Shown: piece by piece, positions 1 through 10,800 of the stretch
How positions within the stretch are numbered: position 1 is the first letter of the stretch
Layout of the letters: every line of letters starts with the position of its first letter
Assembly (NCBI GenBank): GCA_017441525.1
Contig: JAFRXJ010000040.1
Location: forward strand, 1-37,395
Reading direction: 5' to 3'
Length of the DNA: 37,395 bases
Origin: Acholeplasmatales bacterium
GTDB lineage: Bacteria > Bacillota_I > Bacilli_A > Acholeplasmatales > Anaeroplasmataceae
Made by a program: the position numbers and the translations under genes
Notes under the pieces: generated by a model
Databases searched by the model: none
What the model saw: the letters and a program-made list of their open reading frames with translations, nothing else
Told to the model about the DNA's origin: nothing

Positions 1-44
1 AAGAATCAATAATTTCTCTTTTGATTTACCATACCTCGTTTTTA

Positions 45-63
45 AACCTATCTTGTATAGGTT
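45..63. terminator. Weak hairpin near the window edge
   Basis: AACCTAT and ATAGGTT form a 7-bp stem with a CTTGT loop. A T-rich stretch (CTTTTGTG) follows on the plus strand. It lies about 85 nt past the stop of the minus-strand gene at 149, where it has no U-run in that direction, so it more likely ends a plus-strand transcript entering from outside the window. The remaining bases 1-148 show no gene. Confidence 0.3.
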
Positions 64-148
64 CTTTTGTGTTGTCCCTTATATGTCTTAATATCTGAAA
101 ATTTATTTATTTTCATATATTGACATATTACCGGTATGCTTTTTTAAA

Positions 149-976
149 TTATGCTTGAATTACGTTAATTCTCTTAATGTTTAAATATTGTGATTGATAT
201 AAGTTACTATCAGAACATGTCTTTGTGCTTCCATCAAATGTATATGAATAATCAACAATTGATGCTTCATCATTAAATTCTAATGCAAAATATGCAAATG
301 CAATTGTATCAGTTCCTGCTGCTGTAACTGTATAATTTGTTGCTACACTACCTAAGACAACTGGTGTGATACCATCATTAGAAACATCATTATCAAGTGG
401 TGAACCAGCATATGTTACTGTAACACCTGATGTACCAGATACAACAGAGTTAGGATTTGTTGTACAGATACCATAGCTATAGAATCTAAAAGTATCTTCT
501 ACCTTATAATCAGCTAACGAAACAGTTGACCCTGAAATATTATATAAAGTCTTTGCTGAGCCACCCTCAGTTATTTGTACTTTATTATTTACGATATTGT
601 ATCTTTTTGTAGAACCAATTGTTACATATCCATTTTCAACAGCAATTGAACTATCAATATCAGATTCAATACCTGAGAAATCCATGTTTAAATTAATATT
701 CTTTGAAGTTGTGATGATGATTCTGAAGAAAAATGAATCACCAGGTTGGATATTTGAAATCGATAAAGATGTTGTATCAGTCCATGTCCAAGTTGAATTA
801 GCACTGTTATATGTGCCTCTTTGTAGTTTCAAAGTATAATCCTCATCTTCTGTTTTACCAAATATTCCTTCAGCCTTAACAGAGTCATTTGAAATATACC
901 AAGAGAAAACAACCATTACCAATAACATAGAGGTAACTATTAATGAAATTAAGTTGAGTATTAATTTTTTGTTCAT
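149..976 (-). CDS. Secreted TasA/camelysin-like surface protein under c-di-GMP riboswitch control
   Basis: This 275-aa protein starts with two Lys, a hydrophobic segment (about residues 5-26) and then SWYISNDSVKA. That layout resembles SipW-processed TasA/CalY precursors, where a long h-region is followed by an aromatic-rich cleavage zone. A PGDSFFFRI stretch near residue 80 resembles the 'xxPGD' strand of TasA-type beta-sandwich domains. No LPXTG signal or second membrane segment is seen. The start is supported by AAGGAGG 8 nt upstream. Its leader holds a c-di-GMP-I riboswitch (1001-1110) and a good promoter. The 262-aa product at 11123 has the same N-terminal pattern, so the gene is functionally tied to the divergent operon. 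The role, a fibre subunit or adhesin, is inferred; the family assignment is by motif only. Confidence 0.7.
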   Translation of the reverse strand: MNKKLILNLISLIVTSMLLVMVVFSWYISNDSVKAEGIFGKTEDEDYTLKLQRGTYNSANSTWTWTDTTSLSISNIQPGDSFFFRIIITTSKNINLNMDFSGIESDIDSSIAVENGYVTIGSTKRYNIVNNKVQITEGGSAKTLYNISGSTVSLADYKVEDTFRFYSYGICTTNPNSVVSGTSGVTVTYAGSPLDNDVSNDGITPVVLGSVATNYTVTAAGTDTIAFAYFALEFNDEASIVDYSYTFDGSTKTCSDSNLYQSQYLNIKRINVIQA

Positions 977-1000
977 AATAAAAACCTCCTTAAAAAATAT

Positions 1001-1036
1001 AAAAAAGCCAGCAATTTATATTAACTGCAACTGGCT
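1001..1036 (-). terminator. Rho-independent terminator forming the riboswitch expression platform
   Basis: On the minus strand GCCAG (1031-1035) pairs with CTGGC (1007-1011), followed by a run of six or more U. The GCCAG arm belongs to the conserved 3' part of the c-di-GMP aptamer, so aptamer folding and terminator folding exclude one another. Ligand binding would therefore be expected to prevent termination. Confidence 0.75.
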
Positions 1037-1110
1037 GTCTATTCGTGAGACCCTATAGTTTTGCGTCACTAGATTACTCTAGCTTTGCCGTATTAATATT
1101 TAAATATTAA
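1013..1110 (-). promoter_or_regulatory. Cyclic-di-GMP-I (GEMM-I) riboswitch aptamer
   Basis: Read on the minus strand, the leader shows the GEMM-I hallmarks in order: ACGGCAAAGC, a P2 hairpin CTAGA/TCTAG with a short loop, GTGACGCAAA, then CTATAGGGTCT with a second hairpin (GTCT/AGAC), and the typical end ACAGCCAGTTGC. P1 closes by pairing ATATTAAT (near 1095-1103) with GTTAATAT (near 1017-1025). In the known family the aptamer binds c-di-GMP, and targets are often adhesion or motility genes. It sits between a consensus-like promoter and the start of the 275-aa surface protein. Confidence 0.9.
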
Positions 1111-1130
1111 CAACTATTTTTGCTAGCCTT

Positions 1131-1159
1131 ATTATATAACACCATTTATAATGAAGCAA
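1131..1159 (-). promoter_or_regulatory. Sigma-A-type promoter for the riboswitch/surface gene
   Basis: On the minus strand TTGCTT (1154-1159), a 17-nt spacer and a perfect TATAAT (1131-1136). The predicted start falls near 1124, just ahead of the riboswitch P1 strand, so the leader begins with the aptamer. Confidence 0.75.
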
Positions 1160-1234
1160 TAAAAAAATGGTATTTATTTCACAAATGCACAAAATATGTT
1201 TTGTTTTGTGTAAATTAATTGAAAGAAAAAATTG

Positions 1235-1264
1235 ACACGCAGTGATTCACTAGATTTTGCGTGT
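1235..1264. terminator. Hairpin in the divergent intergenic region
   Basis: ACACGCA and TGCGTGT form a 7-bp stem that encloses a mini-stem AGTG/CACT. U-rich tracts follow on both strands (CAATTTTTTC on minus, TATTTTATTTT on plus). Bases 977-1559 hold the riboswitch, its promoter, this hairpin and very AT-rich DNA. A TTGACA overlaps the hairpin at 1232-1237, but no matching -10 is seen, so the promoter of the plus operon is not assigned. The hairpin could insulate the two divergent units or act as an attenuator. Confidence 0.45.
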
Positions 1265-1559
1265 TATTTTATTTTATAAATATAAAACAACGTTTTAAAC
1301 ATTCAATAATTGATTATAAATCATATGAATTTTTTTATAAATCAAAACAATTAAATTATAACATAATCTATCAATTTTAATAATTTTTAATTATTAATAT
1401 AATTATTTTTCTGATTATAATCGAATTAATACTCAACTTAATTTCATTTAAACCATCCCTTCCGCTTTTAGCTTTATCATAGTGTTTTAAGAAACATTTA
1501 AAGACATAAAATTTTTTTATTATCAGTTTATCAAACGAAAAATTAAAGGAGGCAAAAAT

Positions 1560-4500
1560 ATGACCAATTTTAATAAATCTAGAAGAAAAATAAAAGCATT
1601 AATTGTTATTACTTCTCTTTTAATAATTGCATCTATCTCTATGGTATTTGTCATGAGTAAAATACAAAGAACATCTGTTAGGGGAGAAATTGAAGTTTCA
1701 ACACAAGAGTTAACAGCAACCACTGAATATACATCTTCTGCTAATTCTTTCACTTGGACTTACACACAAGCTGGAGATACAAAAACAATTAATGTTATAA
1801 CAACGAATTCAAGTGATTCTGTTTTGCATAACACTTATTACATTACTTCAGGTAGTATGGATAATGATTTATACAAAGCAATCTTAGTTTATTATAACGA
1901 TGTGTTTGTTGGAACATTAAATAAGCTTATATCAGAAAACACTAAAATTGATGAGTTATATAATTACATTCCTTTATCAACAAATAAAACTGATGTGTTT
2001 AAATTAGAATTACATCAATCAGCTAAGGATGCTCAATTAGACAAAAAAACAATTAGTATTACATTAAATACTTATACAGAAAATGCTGATTATTCAAATT
2101 ATATGTATGTACATAATGAAACAGAATTTAAAAAGGCAGTAGATGATGTTAATTCAGGATTATTAGAAGATCCTTCTATCATCTTCTGTAATTCAATTAC
2201 ACTAGCATCTTCATATACTATTACAAATCCTGTAACACTATACACTGATTCTTACACAGTAAGTGGTTCAATAACATTAAATGATAACGAAGTAACTTCT
2301 CCAAATGCATTAATTAAAGTATATGGAGACACAATATCTAACTTAAATATTACAAAAGGGACATATTATGATCAAGTTGCTGCTAAGCAATTACAAATTG
2401 ATTATGCTAAAAGCAAATTAGAAAAGGGAGTTGACTCTAACAGCCAAACCAATATAGTTGGTCCTTATGCTTTCTATGGTGTTACTATTGGTACTCCTTA
2501 TAACTGTGATTACACAGCACCTAATGTTATTATTGGAAGCACAGTGGCTGAATATTATACAAGAGATGCTAGCATTAAAGTTGATAATGAAGTAATAAAG
2601 TTTAAAGCATATGGTTCTAAAACAGCACTTATAAATGAGACTTTAGCTCATATGCCAGCATCAACTGATACAATAACTACTGATTTATTCTTACCTACAT
2701 TTATTCCTGGTGAGAATTCATCTATCAGATGGTCATCATCTAACACTTCTATCATGTCAAATGATGGTAAGATTGCAGCAACAAGAATTGAAAATGAGAC
2801 AATTACTTTATATGCTGAAATAAAGATTAATAATAAGACTTATACTGAAACATTTACATTTAAGATTTCAGCTCATACAAATGAAATTAATTTCTATAAA
2901 TTAGTTCAAGAAATATCACCTATAGTCATTAATAATATATATAATGATGCATCTGATGCAGATGACGCATTATACTTTTTACCTATAGTTAATAATTATT
3001 CAGATTATGATTATAGAGTTGCATATAAGACTCCAACAAATACTGAAAAATTTGATTGGCAAGGCTATATAGATATTGGTCTTGAAAATATAACTTATTC
3101 AATGACTACTGAACAAGCTGATGCATATCCATATATCACTTGTGCTGACCCAGATTTAGGTGGAAATACATTATATTTAAATGCAACTACAATGAATAAT
3201 TACGCAACAATCACTATTACAGGTGATTTTGGTAATAATGAAACTTATTCAACAGATATTAAGATAAGCATCGCAGTTGGTGCTGATACTCAATTACTAG
3301 AAAAGGTATTCTCTAAGATTTCAGATGACCTAGATGAAATTAGTATTCTAGGTAATATATTAGAGACTAGACTTGCTGATGGTATGTCACTTGAAAAGGG
3401 TGATTTTGAGCTTGATTCACAATTCTATGATGATTTAGGTAATGTGGATACAAATTATGTAATTGAATTTAGTAAGCAAACATCAGTTAATATCATTGAT
3501 TCTATAACTTATGATTCTAGTACAAAGATATATACATTTACTATAAATCCTGAATATTTCAAAGAATATGAAACATCAGTTCCATTTATAGCAACAGTAT
3601 ATTATAAGAGGGGTACAGAAAATGAATTATCAAAATCTAGAACATTCTATGTAACAGCTCCTGCTGCATTGCATATTACAGATTTTGGTACTATTTCAAT
3701 TTATAATTCATTAAAATATCAAACATATACTGCACTTCCATCAGGTGAAAAGGATGGTGCTTCAGGATATGCTATATCTGGTTCTGTTTTAACAGATTCT
3801 AATATAGATTATGTATTATTAAGAGATATAGTTGGTGATGAGTTATATTTAACAGAATATAATGCAAATTCTATTTATCTAGATCAAATTGAATATACAT
3901 CAAGTAATTACGCACCTGGTGTTACAAACGTAACTCTTGCAGTTAACCCAACAAATAATACCAGTGCAACAGATACAAAGGCATACGATTTCGTTAAATT
4001 AATCGAATGGGCAACAAATGATAAGAAGGTTACAGCTTCTTCTGTAGTTAGATCTGAAAATGCAGTAGCTCTTGGAAGCTATGCATCTGTTAAATCTAAT
4101 GGTAAAGATTATTTAAATGATAATGAAATTGGGGCACTTAAAGAATACTATCAATATTATACAGGCGCATCTGATGCTGATTGGGAATTAATCTATGCAG
4201 AAATATTAGATAGAGCTCCTGGTTATATATTTACTGAAGTTAAATTATTAAATACTGTTCTTGCTTGTTTAAAAGATGAAATTTCATCATTCGCTCCAGG
4301 CAATTTCTCAACAATGTTTGGTAAATATATGGAAATATTACAACGTTATGCCGTATCAACAACAAAGGTTAATGCTAATAACGTAGCACCATGTCAGGAA
4401 CAATATAATAATATGAATGTTTGTTGGTATCATTCTAAAACTTATGCTTCATCATTCACTCTATATGATTCAAATGATACAGCTTATACATGTACTACTA

Positions 4501-7500
4501 ACTCATCTTCCATTCAAATTCATGATGGCTCATATTGGTTATGTGCTACAAACCCTAATCCAGGTAGTGGTGGAGATGGTGGTCTTGCCGGTTTATATGC
4601 AACAAAATATTATGCAGCTGATTTAACATCATATATCACAGATGCTGAGATCGCAGTTTTACAAATATTCTTAATCAACTGTCTTAACGCCTCTGGTAGA
4701 ACAACAACTTTCTCAGATGCACAAAAAAATTCAATCAATGCAGTATTAAATAATGCAGCATATACTGAATTCTATGAAGGATATTCATTTGATAATGATT
4801 TCAAAACATGTGGTAAAGCTGTATTAAATGCATTCCTAGCATGTACAGAAGTTCCTACATACTTCTCAACAGATGGTGTATCAAAGCTAATTTCATATTT
4901 CTATACAAATTATAATTATAATAATTCACCTTATAAACTAAAATCATATGATGGTACATCTACTTCTACATTTAGTTCAATATTAAATTCTAATGTACCA
5001 TACGTAACAAATTTAGATAATTTAAAGAACACATTATCATATTTCATTAATTTAGAAACTTTAGTTATTAAAGGTAATCCAAATGTATCTGCATTCTTAT
5101 CTGAAAATGGTCTTGCAGTAGTATTTGCAAGAGCATCTTTAAACAATAAGAAAATTAACAGATTAGAAATGAATTATTGTGCTAACAAATATACAAATTT
5201 TGATTTATCAAATATAGCTAATTACAATATGCTAACATATCTTGATCTATCTGATAATCAAGGTATTCAAAGTGTTAATGAATTAGTTAATGTTAATAGA
5301 TCAAAATATACACATGTAAATATACGAAATATTGGTATTGAATTAGAATACCAAGAATTCGCAATTGATAATATAGCTTCTACAGATTGTCCAGTATATT
5401 ATACTGACGATAGTGGAGTAGCTAAGGTATCAACTGATTCATCTAGAGCAACAAAATTATCTGATTTAGAGGATTTCAATAAGTTTATAACTAAATACAT
5501 GTATATGACAAATGTTGTATACAATGATGATGGAACTACTTCTACAGTTACTTGGAGAATTGATGAAGGTAATGAAATTCAAAGTGGTTTAATTGAATAT
5601 GCAGGACAATATTATGAAATAGATACATTTGATGAAATGAATCAATTAATATCACCTTATTATTATTGTTCACAATCTTTCACATACAAAAACATTTCAT
5701 TTGTCGCAGGAAAATTATATGAAGTAACATATAATGGTTCTAATTTAGAAGCAACACTAATAGGTACTTATGACAAAATAACATCTTTGGACACTAGTAG
5801 TATTAATATTGATACAACAGTTGCTGATCATAGCTCGTATACGCCAACAACTGAAGTTGTTTTATCAAAAGAAATTGAAACAGCTGGTACAGTAACATAT
5901 TCAAATAAAACAGATTGGATGACTAGTGCTACATATCAGAAAAATGAAGTATCAGAAATCAACTTAACTTATACAGCTTATGAACGTACTAATACTTACA
6001 ATAGAACTACAAGTGTTACAACACCTACTTCAACAACTCTTAGAAATTATATAATTACTACTCTTACAAACCAAGGTTATACTGTTAATGATGTTTCTTT
6101 CGTTGCTGAAATTGTCGTTACATCATGGAATTATAATTCAAGTAGTAGTTTTAATGATAGCTGGCAACATGGTTTACTTTATGGAAATACAGTTGTAGAT
6201 TATTCTCCAGGATTAGTTGCAGGTCAAGCTACATACCAATATAAGACTCTATCTTCATACTATTTAAATAAAACATTAACTATTAGATATAACAGTAATA
6301 AAGGTACAGAAAATAACATAAAATACTATCCAAGTAGTAATGCAAGTTGGACTAACAACAATAGACAATGTTTTGATAAGGTAATTATTAATTTATATTG
6401 TACAGTTGAACATACTGCTACTCATGATTCAGAAATTGTTATTACATATAATGATAATACAACTACTACTTATACTGGTTATTATGCTGCTGGTTATATT
6501 ATAAAGGAATCAACTGCAACAACAATTTTATATACTGAAACTGAAAAAACAATTTTCGATTACGAAAGTGGTAATAATACGTTTGTATTCTATGCTGGTG
6601 ATAATACAGTAGTATTAGATGAAAATGGAAATAGTGTTAATATCAAGAAAAACACGTTATTATATGTTTATGCTAGATTTATTTATCCTGTCGAATCTAG
6701 AAGTAGGTCGTATAGAATAGTTGGTACTGTCTATACCGCTGATTTCTGGTATATAAGAGATTCATGGAATTATAATAGATTTAATTCTACAAATACCGAT
6801 TGGTATAATCCTGCTTCCCATAATGATGCTGAAGGAGGCATAATTGATGGTGAAACAATAAAAACCGTATCTATCAATGAAGTAGAATATGACTTTAGAA
6901 CATATTTCACAAGTATACTTCCAGCAAATTCTACAACAAGAACAAATGTATCAGGATTCGATGTTGATTGGAGTACAGTTCCTTTAACATCTACTTGGGT
7001 ATTTGATAAATTATATTTCAGTTCATATATTAATTACATTACTGATACAACATCTAGTAGTCACTCATTATTAGATCAACAAGAGACTATTTTCAAAAAT
7101 CTAGATGATTATTATTTCATATATAAATATACGGGTACATCAACTACTGCAGGAGTTTACTACGAGAGCTTCACTCCTACTTCTGTATCATATACTCAAA
7201 ATTATGCATATAATTTATATCTAGACAATGGTAAATTAGGATGGAATGAATATTCTACTAATCCAACTGTTGGTGCTACAAATATGGATGCTATATTAGC
7301 TGAAGCTAATAGCCATTTCAAAGATAACCAGTATGGTTATTATTATGGAAGATATTATGGATATAGTGGTGAATCTATAGTATCATCTTCAGGTTATTAT
7401 TATGAACAAGGTTATGTATATAGAATAATGCCTAATGAAAATAATTCTGGATTCACATGGGAAAAGATAAAAGCCTATAAAACAAACTCAAATGCTGGCT

Positions 7501-7871
7501 TATTACAGGATTTAGGTATTGGTGTAGCTGAAGTTGGTGATTTCTACTATACAACTGGTGCAAGTGCATTCTCAGACTTCTTCAGTTCAGGCTGGTATAA
7601 AATAGTTGTTGATGAAAAAACTAATATCGTTAACCTAGTTAAATATAATGATATTGGTTTTACAGCTGGGACTAATTATACTAAATTAACTAATGATAAG
7701 ATGGTCGCAAGATCTGGAGACTATCTAGGTTATTCTGGTACATTTACTGTTCAAATTTCAGCATTGGTTAGAACATTTAATGCTGATGGTACAGTTACAG
7801 ATTATATAAAGACTTATAAGTTAAGATTTGTTGGTTCTTTATATAAAGAAGGAAATAATTTATATAATTAA
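1560..7871 (+). CDS. Giant exported protein with Ig-like and leucine-rich-repeat segments
   Basis: 2103 aa, preceded by AAAGGAGG 8 nt upstream. A basic N-terminus precedes one hydrophobic segment (about residues 13-33), giving an uncleaved anchor or signal peptide. Approximate layout: beta-helix-like strand repeats (180-270); an Ig-like domain with the 'RWSSSN...DGKI' pattern of atrophied bacterial Ig domains (372-437); another Ig-like segment (600-700); internalin-like LRRs (1140-1270, e.g. LEMNY..NLSNIA and LTYLDLSDN); then a long Tyr/Asn/Ser/Thr-rich C-terminal half with a Tyr-dense patch near 1923-1957. No LPXTG or C-terminal membrane segment is seen. It is the first gene of a tight four-gene operon and shares its architecture with the 1069-aa protein that follows. 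Surface adhesin or matrix scaffold is inferred; the binding partner is unknown. Confidence 0.7.
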   Translation: MTNFNKSRRKIKALIVITSLLIIASISMVFVMSKIQRTSVRGEIEVSTQELTATTEYTSSANSFTWTYTQAGDTKTINVITTNSSDSVLHNTYYITSGSMDNDLYKAILVYYNDVFVGTLNKLISENTKIDELYNYIPLSTNKTDVFKLELHQSAKDAQLDKKTISITLNTYTENADYSNYMYVHNETEFKKAVDDVNSGLLEDPSIIFCNSITLASSYTITNPVTLYTDSYTVSGSITLNDNEVTSPNALIKVYGDTISNLNITKGTYYDQVAAKQLQIDYAKSKLEKGVDSNSQTNIVGPYAFYGVTIGTPYNCDYTAPNVIIGSTVAEYYTRDASIKVDNEVIKFKAYGSKTALINETLAHMPASTDTITTDLFLPTFIPGENSSIRWSSSNTSIMSNDGKIAATRIENETITLYAEIKINNKTYTETFTFKISAHTNEINFYKLVQEISPIVINNIYNDASDADDALYFLPIVNNYSDYDYRVAYKTPTNTEKFDWQGYIDIGLENITYSMTTEQADAYPYITCADPDLGGNTLYLNATTMNNYATITITGDFGNNETYSTDIKISIAVGADTQLLEKVFSKISDDLDEISILGNILETRLADGMSLEKGDFELDSQFYDDLGNVDTNYVIEFSKQTSVNIIDSITYDSSTKIYTFTINPEYFKEYETSVPFIATVYYKRGTENELSKSRTFYVTAPAALHITDFGTISIYNSLKYQTYTALPSGEKDGASGYAISGSVLTDSNIDYVLLRDIVGDELYLTEYNANSIYLDQIEYTSSNYAPGVTNVTLAVNPTNNTSATDTKAYDFVKLIEWATNDKKVTASSVVRSENAVALGSYASVKSNGKDYLNDNEIGALKEYYQYYTGASDADWELIYAEILDRAPGYIFTEVKLLNTVLACLKDEISSFAPGNFSTMFGKYMEILQRYAVSTTKVNANNVAPCQEQYNNMNVCWYHSKTYASSFTLYDSNDTAYTCTTNSSSIQIHDGSYWLCATNPNPGSGGDGGLAGLYATKYYAADLTSYITDAEIAVLQIFLINCLNASGRTTTFSDAQKNSINAVLNNAAYTEFYEGYSFDNDFKTCGKAVLNAFLACTEVPTYFSTDGVSKLISYFYTNYNYNNSPYKLKSYDGTSTSTFSSILNSNVPYVTNLDNLKNTLSYFINLETLVIKGNPNVSAFLSENGLAVVFARASLNNKKINRLEMNYCANKYTNFDLSNIANYNMLTYLDLSDNQGIQSVNELVNVNRSKYTHVNIRNIGIELEYQEFAIDNIASTDCPVYYTDDSGVAKVSTDSSRATKLSDLEDFNKFITKYMYMTNVVYNDDGTTSTVTWRIDEGNEIQSGLIEYAGQYYEIDTFDEMNQLISPYYYCSQSFTYKNISFVAGKLYEVTYNGSNLEATLIGTYDKITSLDTSSINIDTTVADHSSYTPTTEVVLSKEIETAGTVTYSNKTDWMTSATYQKNEVSEINLTYTAYERTNTYNRTTSVTTPTSTTLRNYIITTLTNQGYTVNDVSFVAEIVVTSWNYNSSSSFNDSWQHGLLYGNTVVDYSPGLVAGQATYQYKTLSSYYLNKTLTIRYNSNKGTENNIKYYPSSNASWTNNNRQCFDKVIINLYCTVEHTATHDSEIVITYNDNTTTTYTGYYAAGYIIKESTATTILYTETEKTIFDYESGNNTFVFYAGDNTVVLDENGNSVNIKKNTLLYVYARFIYPVESRSRSYRIVGTVYTADFWYIRDSWNYNRFNSTNTDWYNPASHNDAEGGIIDGETIKTVSINEVEYDFRTYFTSILPANSTTRTNVSGFDVDWSTVPLTSTWVFDKLYFSSYINYITDTTSSSHSLLDQQETIFKNLDDYYFIYKYTGTSTTAGVYYESFTPTSVSYTQNYAYNLYLDNGKLGWNEYSTNPTVGATNMDAILAEANSHFKDNQYGYYYGRYYGYSGESIVSSSGYYYEQGYVYRIMPNENNSGFTWEKIKAYKTNSNAGLLQDLGIGVAEVGDFYYTTGASAFSDFFSSGWYKIVVDEKTNIVNLVKYNDIGFTAGTNYTKLTNDKMVARSGDYLGYSGTFTVQISALVRTFNADGTVTDYIKTYKLRFVGSLYKEGNNLYN

Positions 7872-7891
7872 AATCAAAAGGAGGTTATATA

Positions 7892-10800
7892 ATGAAAAAA
7901 TTAAATAAGCTAAGCATATTATTAATATCTTCAATATTTATATTTGCTGTTGCTGTAGGTATATCAATATTTGCATACTTTAGTGTGTCATCTAACCAAG
8001 CAGTTAGTGCTACAACTGGTATAACTACAGAAAATGTCGTTAATATAACCTCTTTTGATGATTTATTTAATAATTCAAAATCAGGTAATTATAACGATTC
8101 AAATGAAGTATATGATTCTGAATCAAGAAAGATATTAAGATTAACTAATTCAATTGAATTAAAGACTGATTTAATTATTACAAATGATATTCATTTAGAT
8201 TTAAATAATAAGAAATTAAATTTAAATGATAAGACATTAACATTTAAGCATGGATATTATGGTTGCTTCTCTATTTATGGAGGAACAATTGAAAAGGGTT
8301 CTTCTGGTCTTGGAAAAATAGATATAGACTTACCTAATGCAAGCTTTATTACAACTGGTGTAACATACCAAAGTAATAATAATGCATCTACACAAGATGC
8401 TTGCTTAAATATAATCAATATTGATCCAAAATATAGTGCTTATTCTGCATTATATTTAGTAGGTAACGCTATTGATTCAAGCTTAAATGATAGAATTGAA
8501 TTTAAAAATTATGATACAGTTAGTGATAATTCATTTAGTTTAACTCAAGATAAATTTATTACTACTAAAAATAAATGTATCTTAAATTCAGATACTAATG
8601 AGGTTTGTTCATATATCTATAAGGATATTGATTTACCTACTCATTATTTATCAACAGATATTAAGATTGAATATTCATTAGATGATGATACATATATTGA
8701 TGAATATGGAAAATACACAGCTCCTACAGCATCAGCTGATGCGACATTAACTGCAACTGTTTCGCATGAAAATTGGGATACAAGTTATAGTTGTGCTTTC
8801 AAATTACATATTGTTAATTTAGAAGATCAAACAACTAAAGATAATGTAGCTTTACAATTAATAAAAGATTATATATCTGAATATTATATAGCTAACACAT
8901 TAAGAGTAGATGAAACAAGATCAATTACTAATTATTATGGTTTCCCTAATGCAATAGAATTACCTACTACTGCATTAGGTGGAAATATTGAATATGAATA
9001 TTCAATGACAGATTATAATAACATAACAGTTAATACTACTTCTCATCCAAATAATGAAGTTTATGTATTAGAGCCTAATTCTGATTGTTTCCACTTAATA
9101 GTTAGACTAAATGACAATCAAAATGTAAGCTTAAATATGCATTCTAATTATGTTTCAGATTATGAAACAATAGCTAGATTAATTATTAATAAGTTATATG
9201 GTGGTTCAATTACTGTTGATTCATCAAAAAATCAAAAAACATTATATACATTAAATAATATGATTAATGGTATTGATAATGTTGATATATTAGATGCAAC
9301 AACTAAATCTTATATTTCAACATATAATATTACATCTGTTACTTATACATTAAAAACTGGTACAGATGCAGTTGATTTCTATACATTAACAGATTATTTA
9401 TTAGCTGTTAAAGCTAATGCTTCTCCTGATATTAAATCAGAAGCATTAACAATGACATTCACATTTGGTAGTGGTGCTAATGCAGTTAATGTTCCTATTG
9501 ATTTATATATCAATTACATGGCTGAAGGTGGAAATACATTATCAGGATTCTTACCATACTACACTGAATTCAACACTCATGTTCAAGATGAATTAATAGA
9601 TGAATTTGAGATGCCATTCTATTATGGTGGTGGAGCTCCTTATGTATGTTATGATGTAGCTTATAATTACGAAACTACAATAAATTACACTACTACAAAG
9701 ATGACTCAATATACACCTAATTTTGATGCTTATAATGTAACACTTGGTATACCTGATTGCCTAGACATAATATTATATTATAATGGTGCAGAAAGATATA
9801 CATTTACAAAGGGTCAAACTACTTCTTTAACTTCAGAATTAGATACATACTTTAGTGCAGCTGCAGCATCAAACGATGCTAAATATATATTTAGATTAAA
9901 TGCACAAGGTTCATTTGCTAATGATTGTAATGTTATATTAATCTATAATTATAAATTTAAAACAAGTGATACATGGAAGAGATATGAATATAGTGTTAAA
10001 GATGATCAAAATGTAACACATTCATATTTAACTGATTTAACTATTTCACCATTTACAATTAGTGGTGGCTTATTCTACAATACCACTTCTACTAAATCAA
10101 ATGCTATCCATGATGCAACATTCTTCAAGTGGATTTACAATAACTTCAACACTGATGAAAATGCAACAGCATTAACAACTGTTACTGCTAATTCATTTAT
10201 TCCAGTTGGTTGGTTATCACAAGATATCGCAATTGATATTACAGTAGATTCAACATTAAATAGTGTATCAGATTTCTATGGAATCGGTAATCTAAATAAT
10301 GTTAAAAAGGTTAACCTTTCAGGTAAAACATTATCAAGTGCTGTATTAACAAGCTTAGCAGGACTTCAAAATGCGACAATCTTAAAGTTAAGTGGTTGTG
10401 GAATTGATAATGTATCAGCAATTAGTACAATGACATCAGTTAGAGAATTAGACATATCTAATAATAATATTTCTTATTTTGATGAATTAATTAATATGAA
10501 TAACTTATTCTTAGTTGTTCTATATGGAAATAAGCCAACTGATGCAATAATAGGTTCTAAGGGTATATGTAATTTCCAAACATATTATGATCTAATTAAA
10601 AATGGTGTTTCTGTTTATAATCAGGTATCTACTTACGTAGATGATAATAGTGTATCTCATGAAATTGCAGTATTATTCGCAGATTCAGATGATTACAATG
10701 ATTATGTAAGATTAAAAGCTTTAATAACACAAAATAAATTATCTAAAAATGTTTCAATCACTAAGCTATACACAGATACTTTAAATCAAATATCAATAAC

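Noticed and set aside
1230..1275. Second c-di-GMP riboswitch for the plus-strand operon
   Set aside because: ACGCAAAA occurs on the minus strand of the hairpin, but the GGCAAA segment, P2/P3 stems and 3' conserved block are absent.
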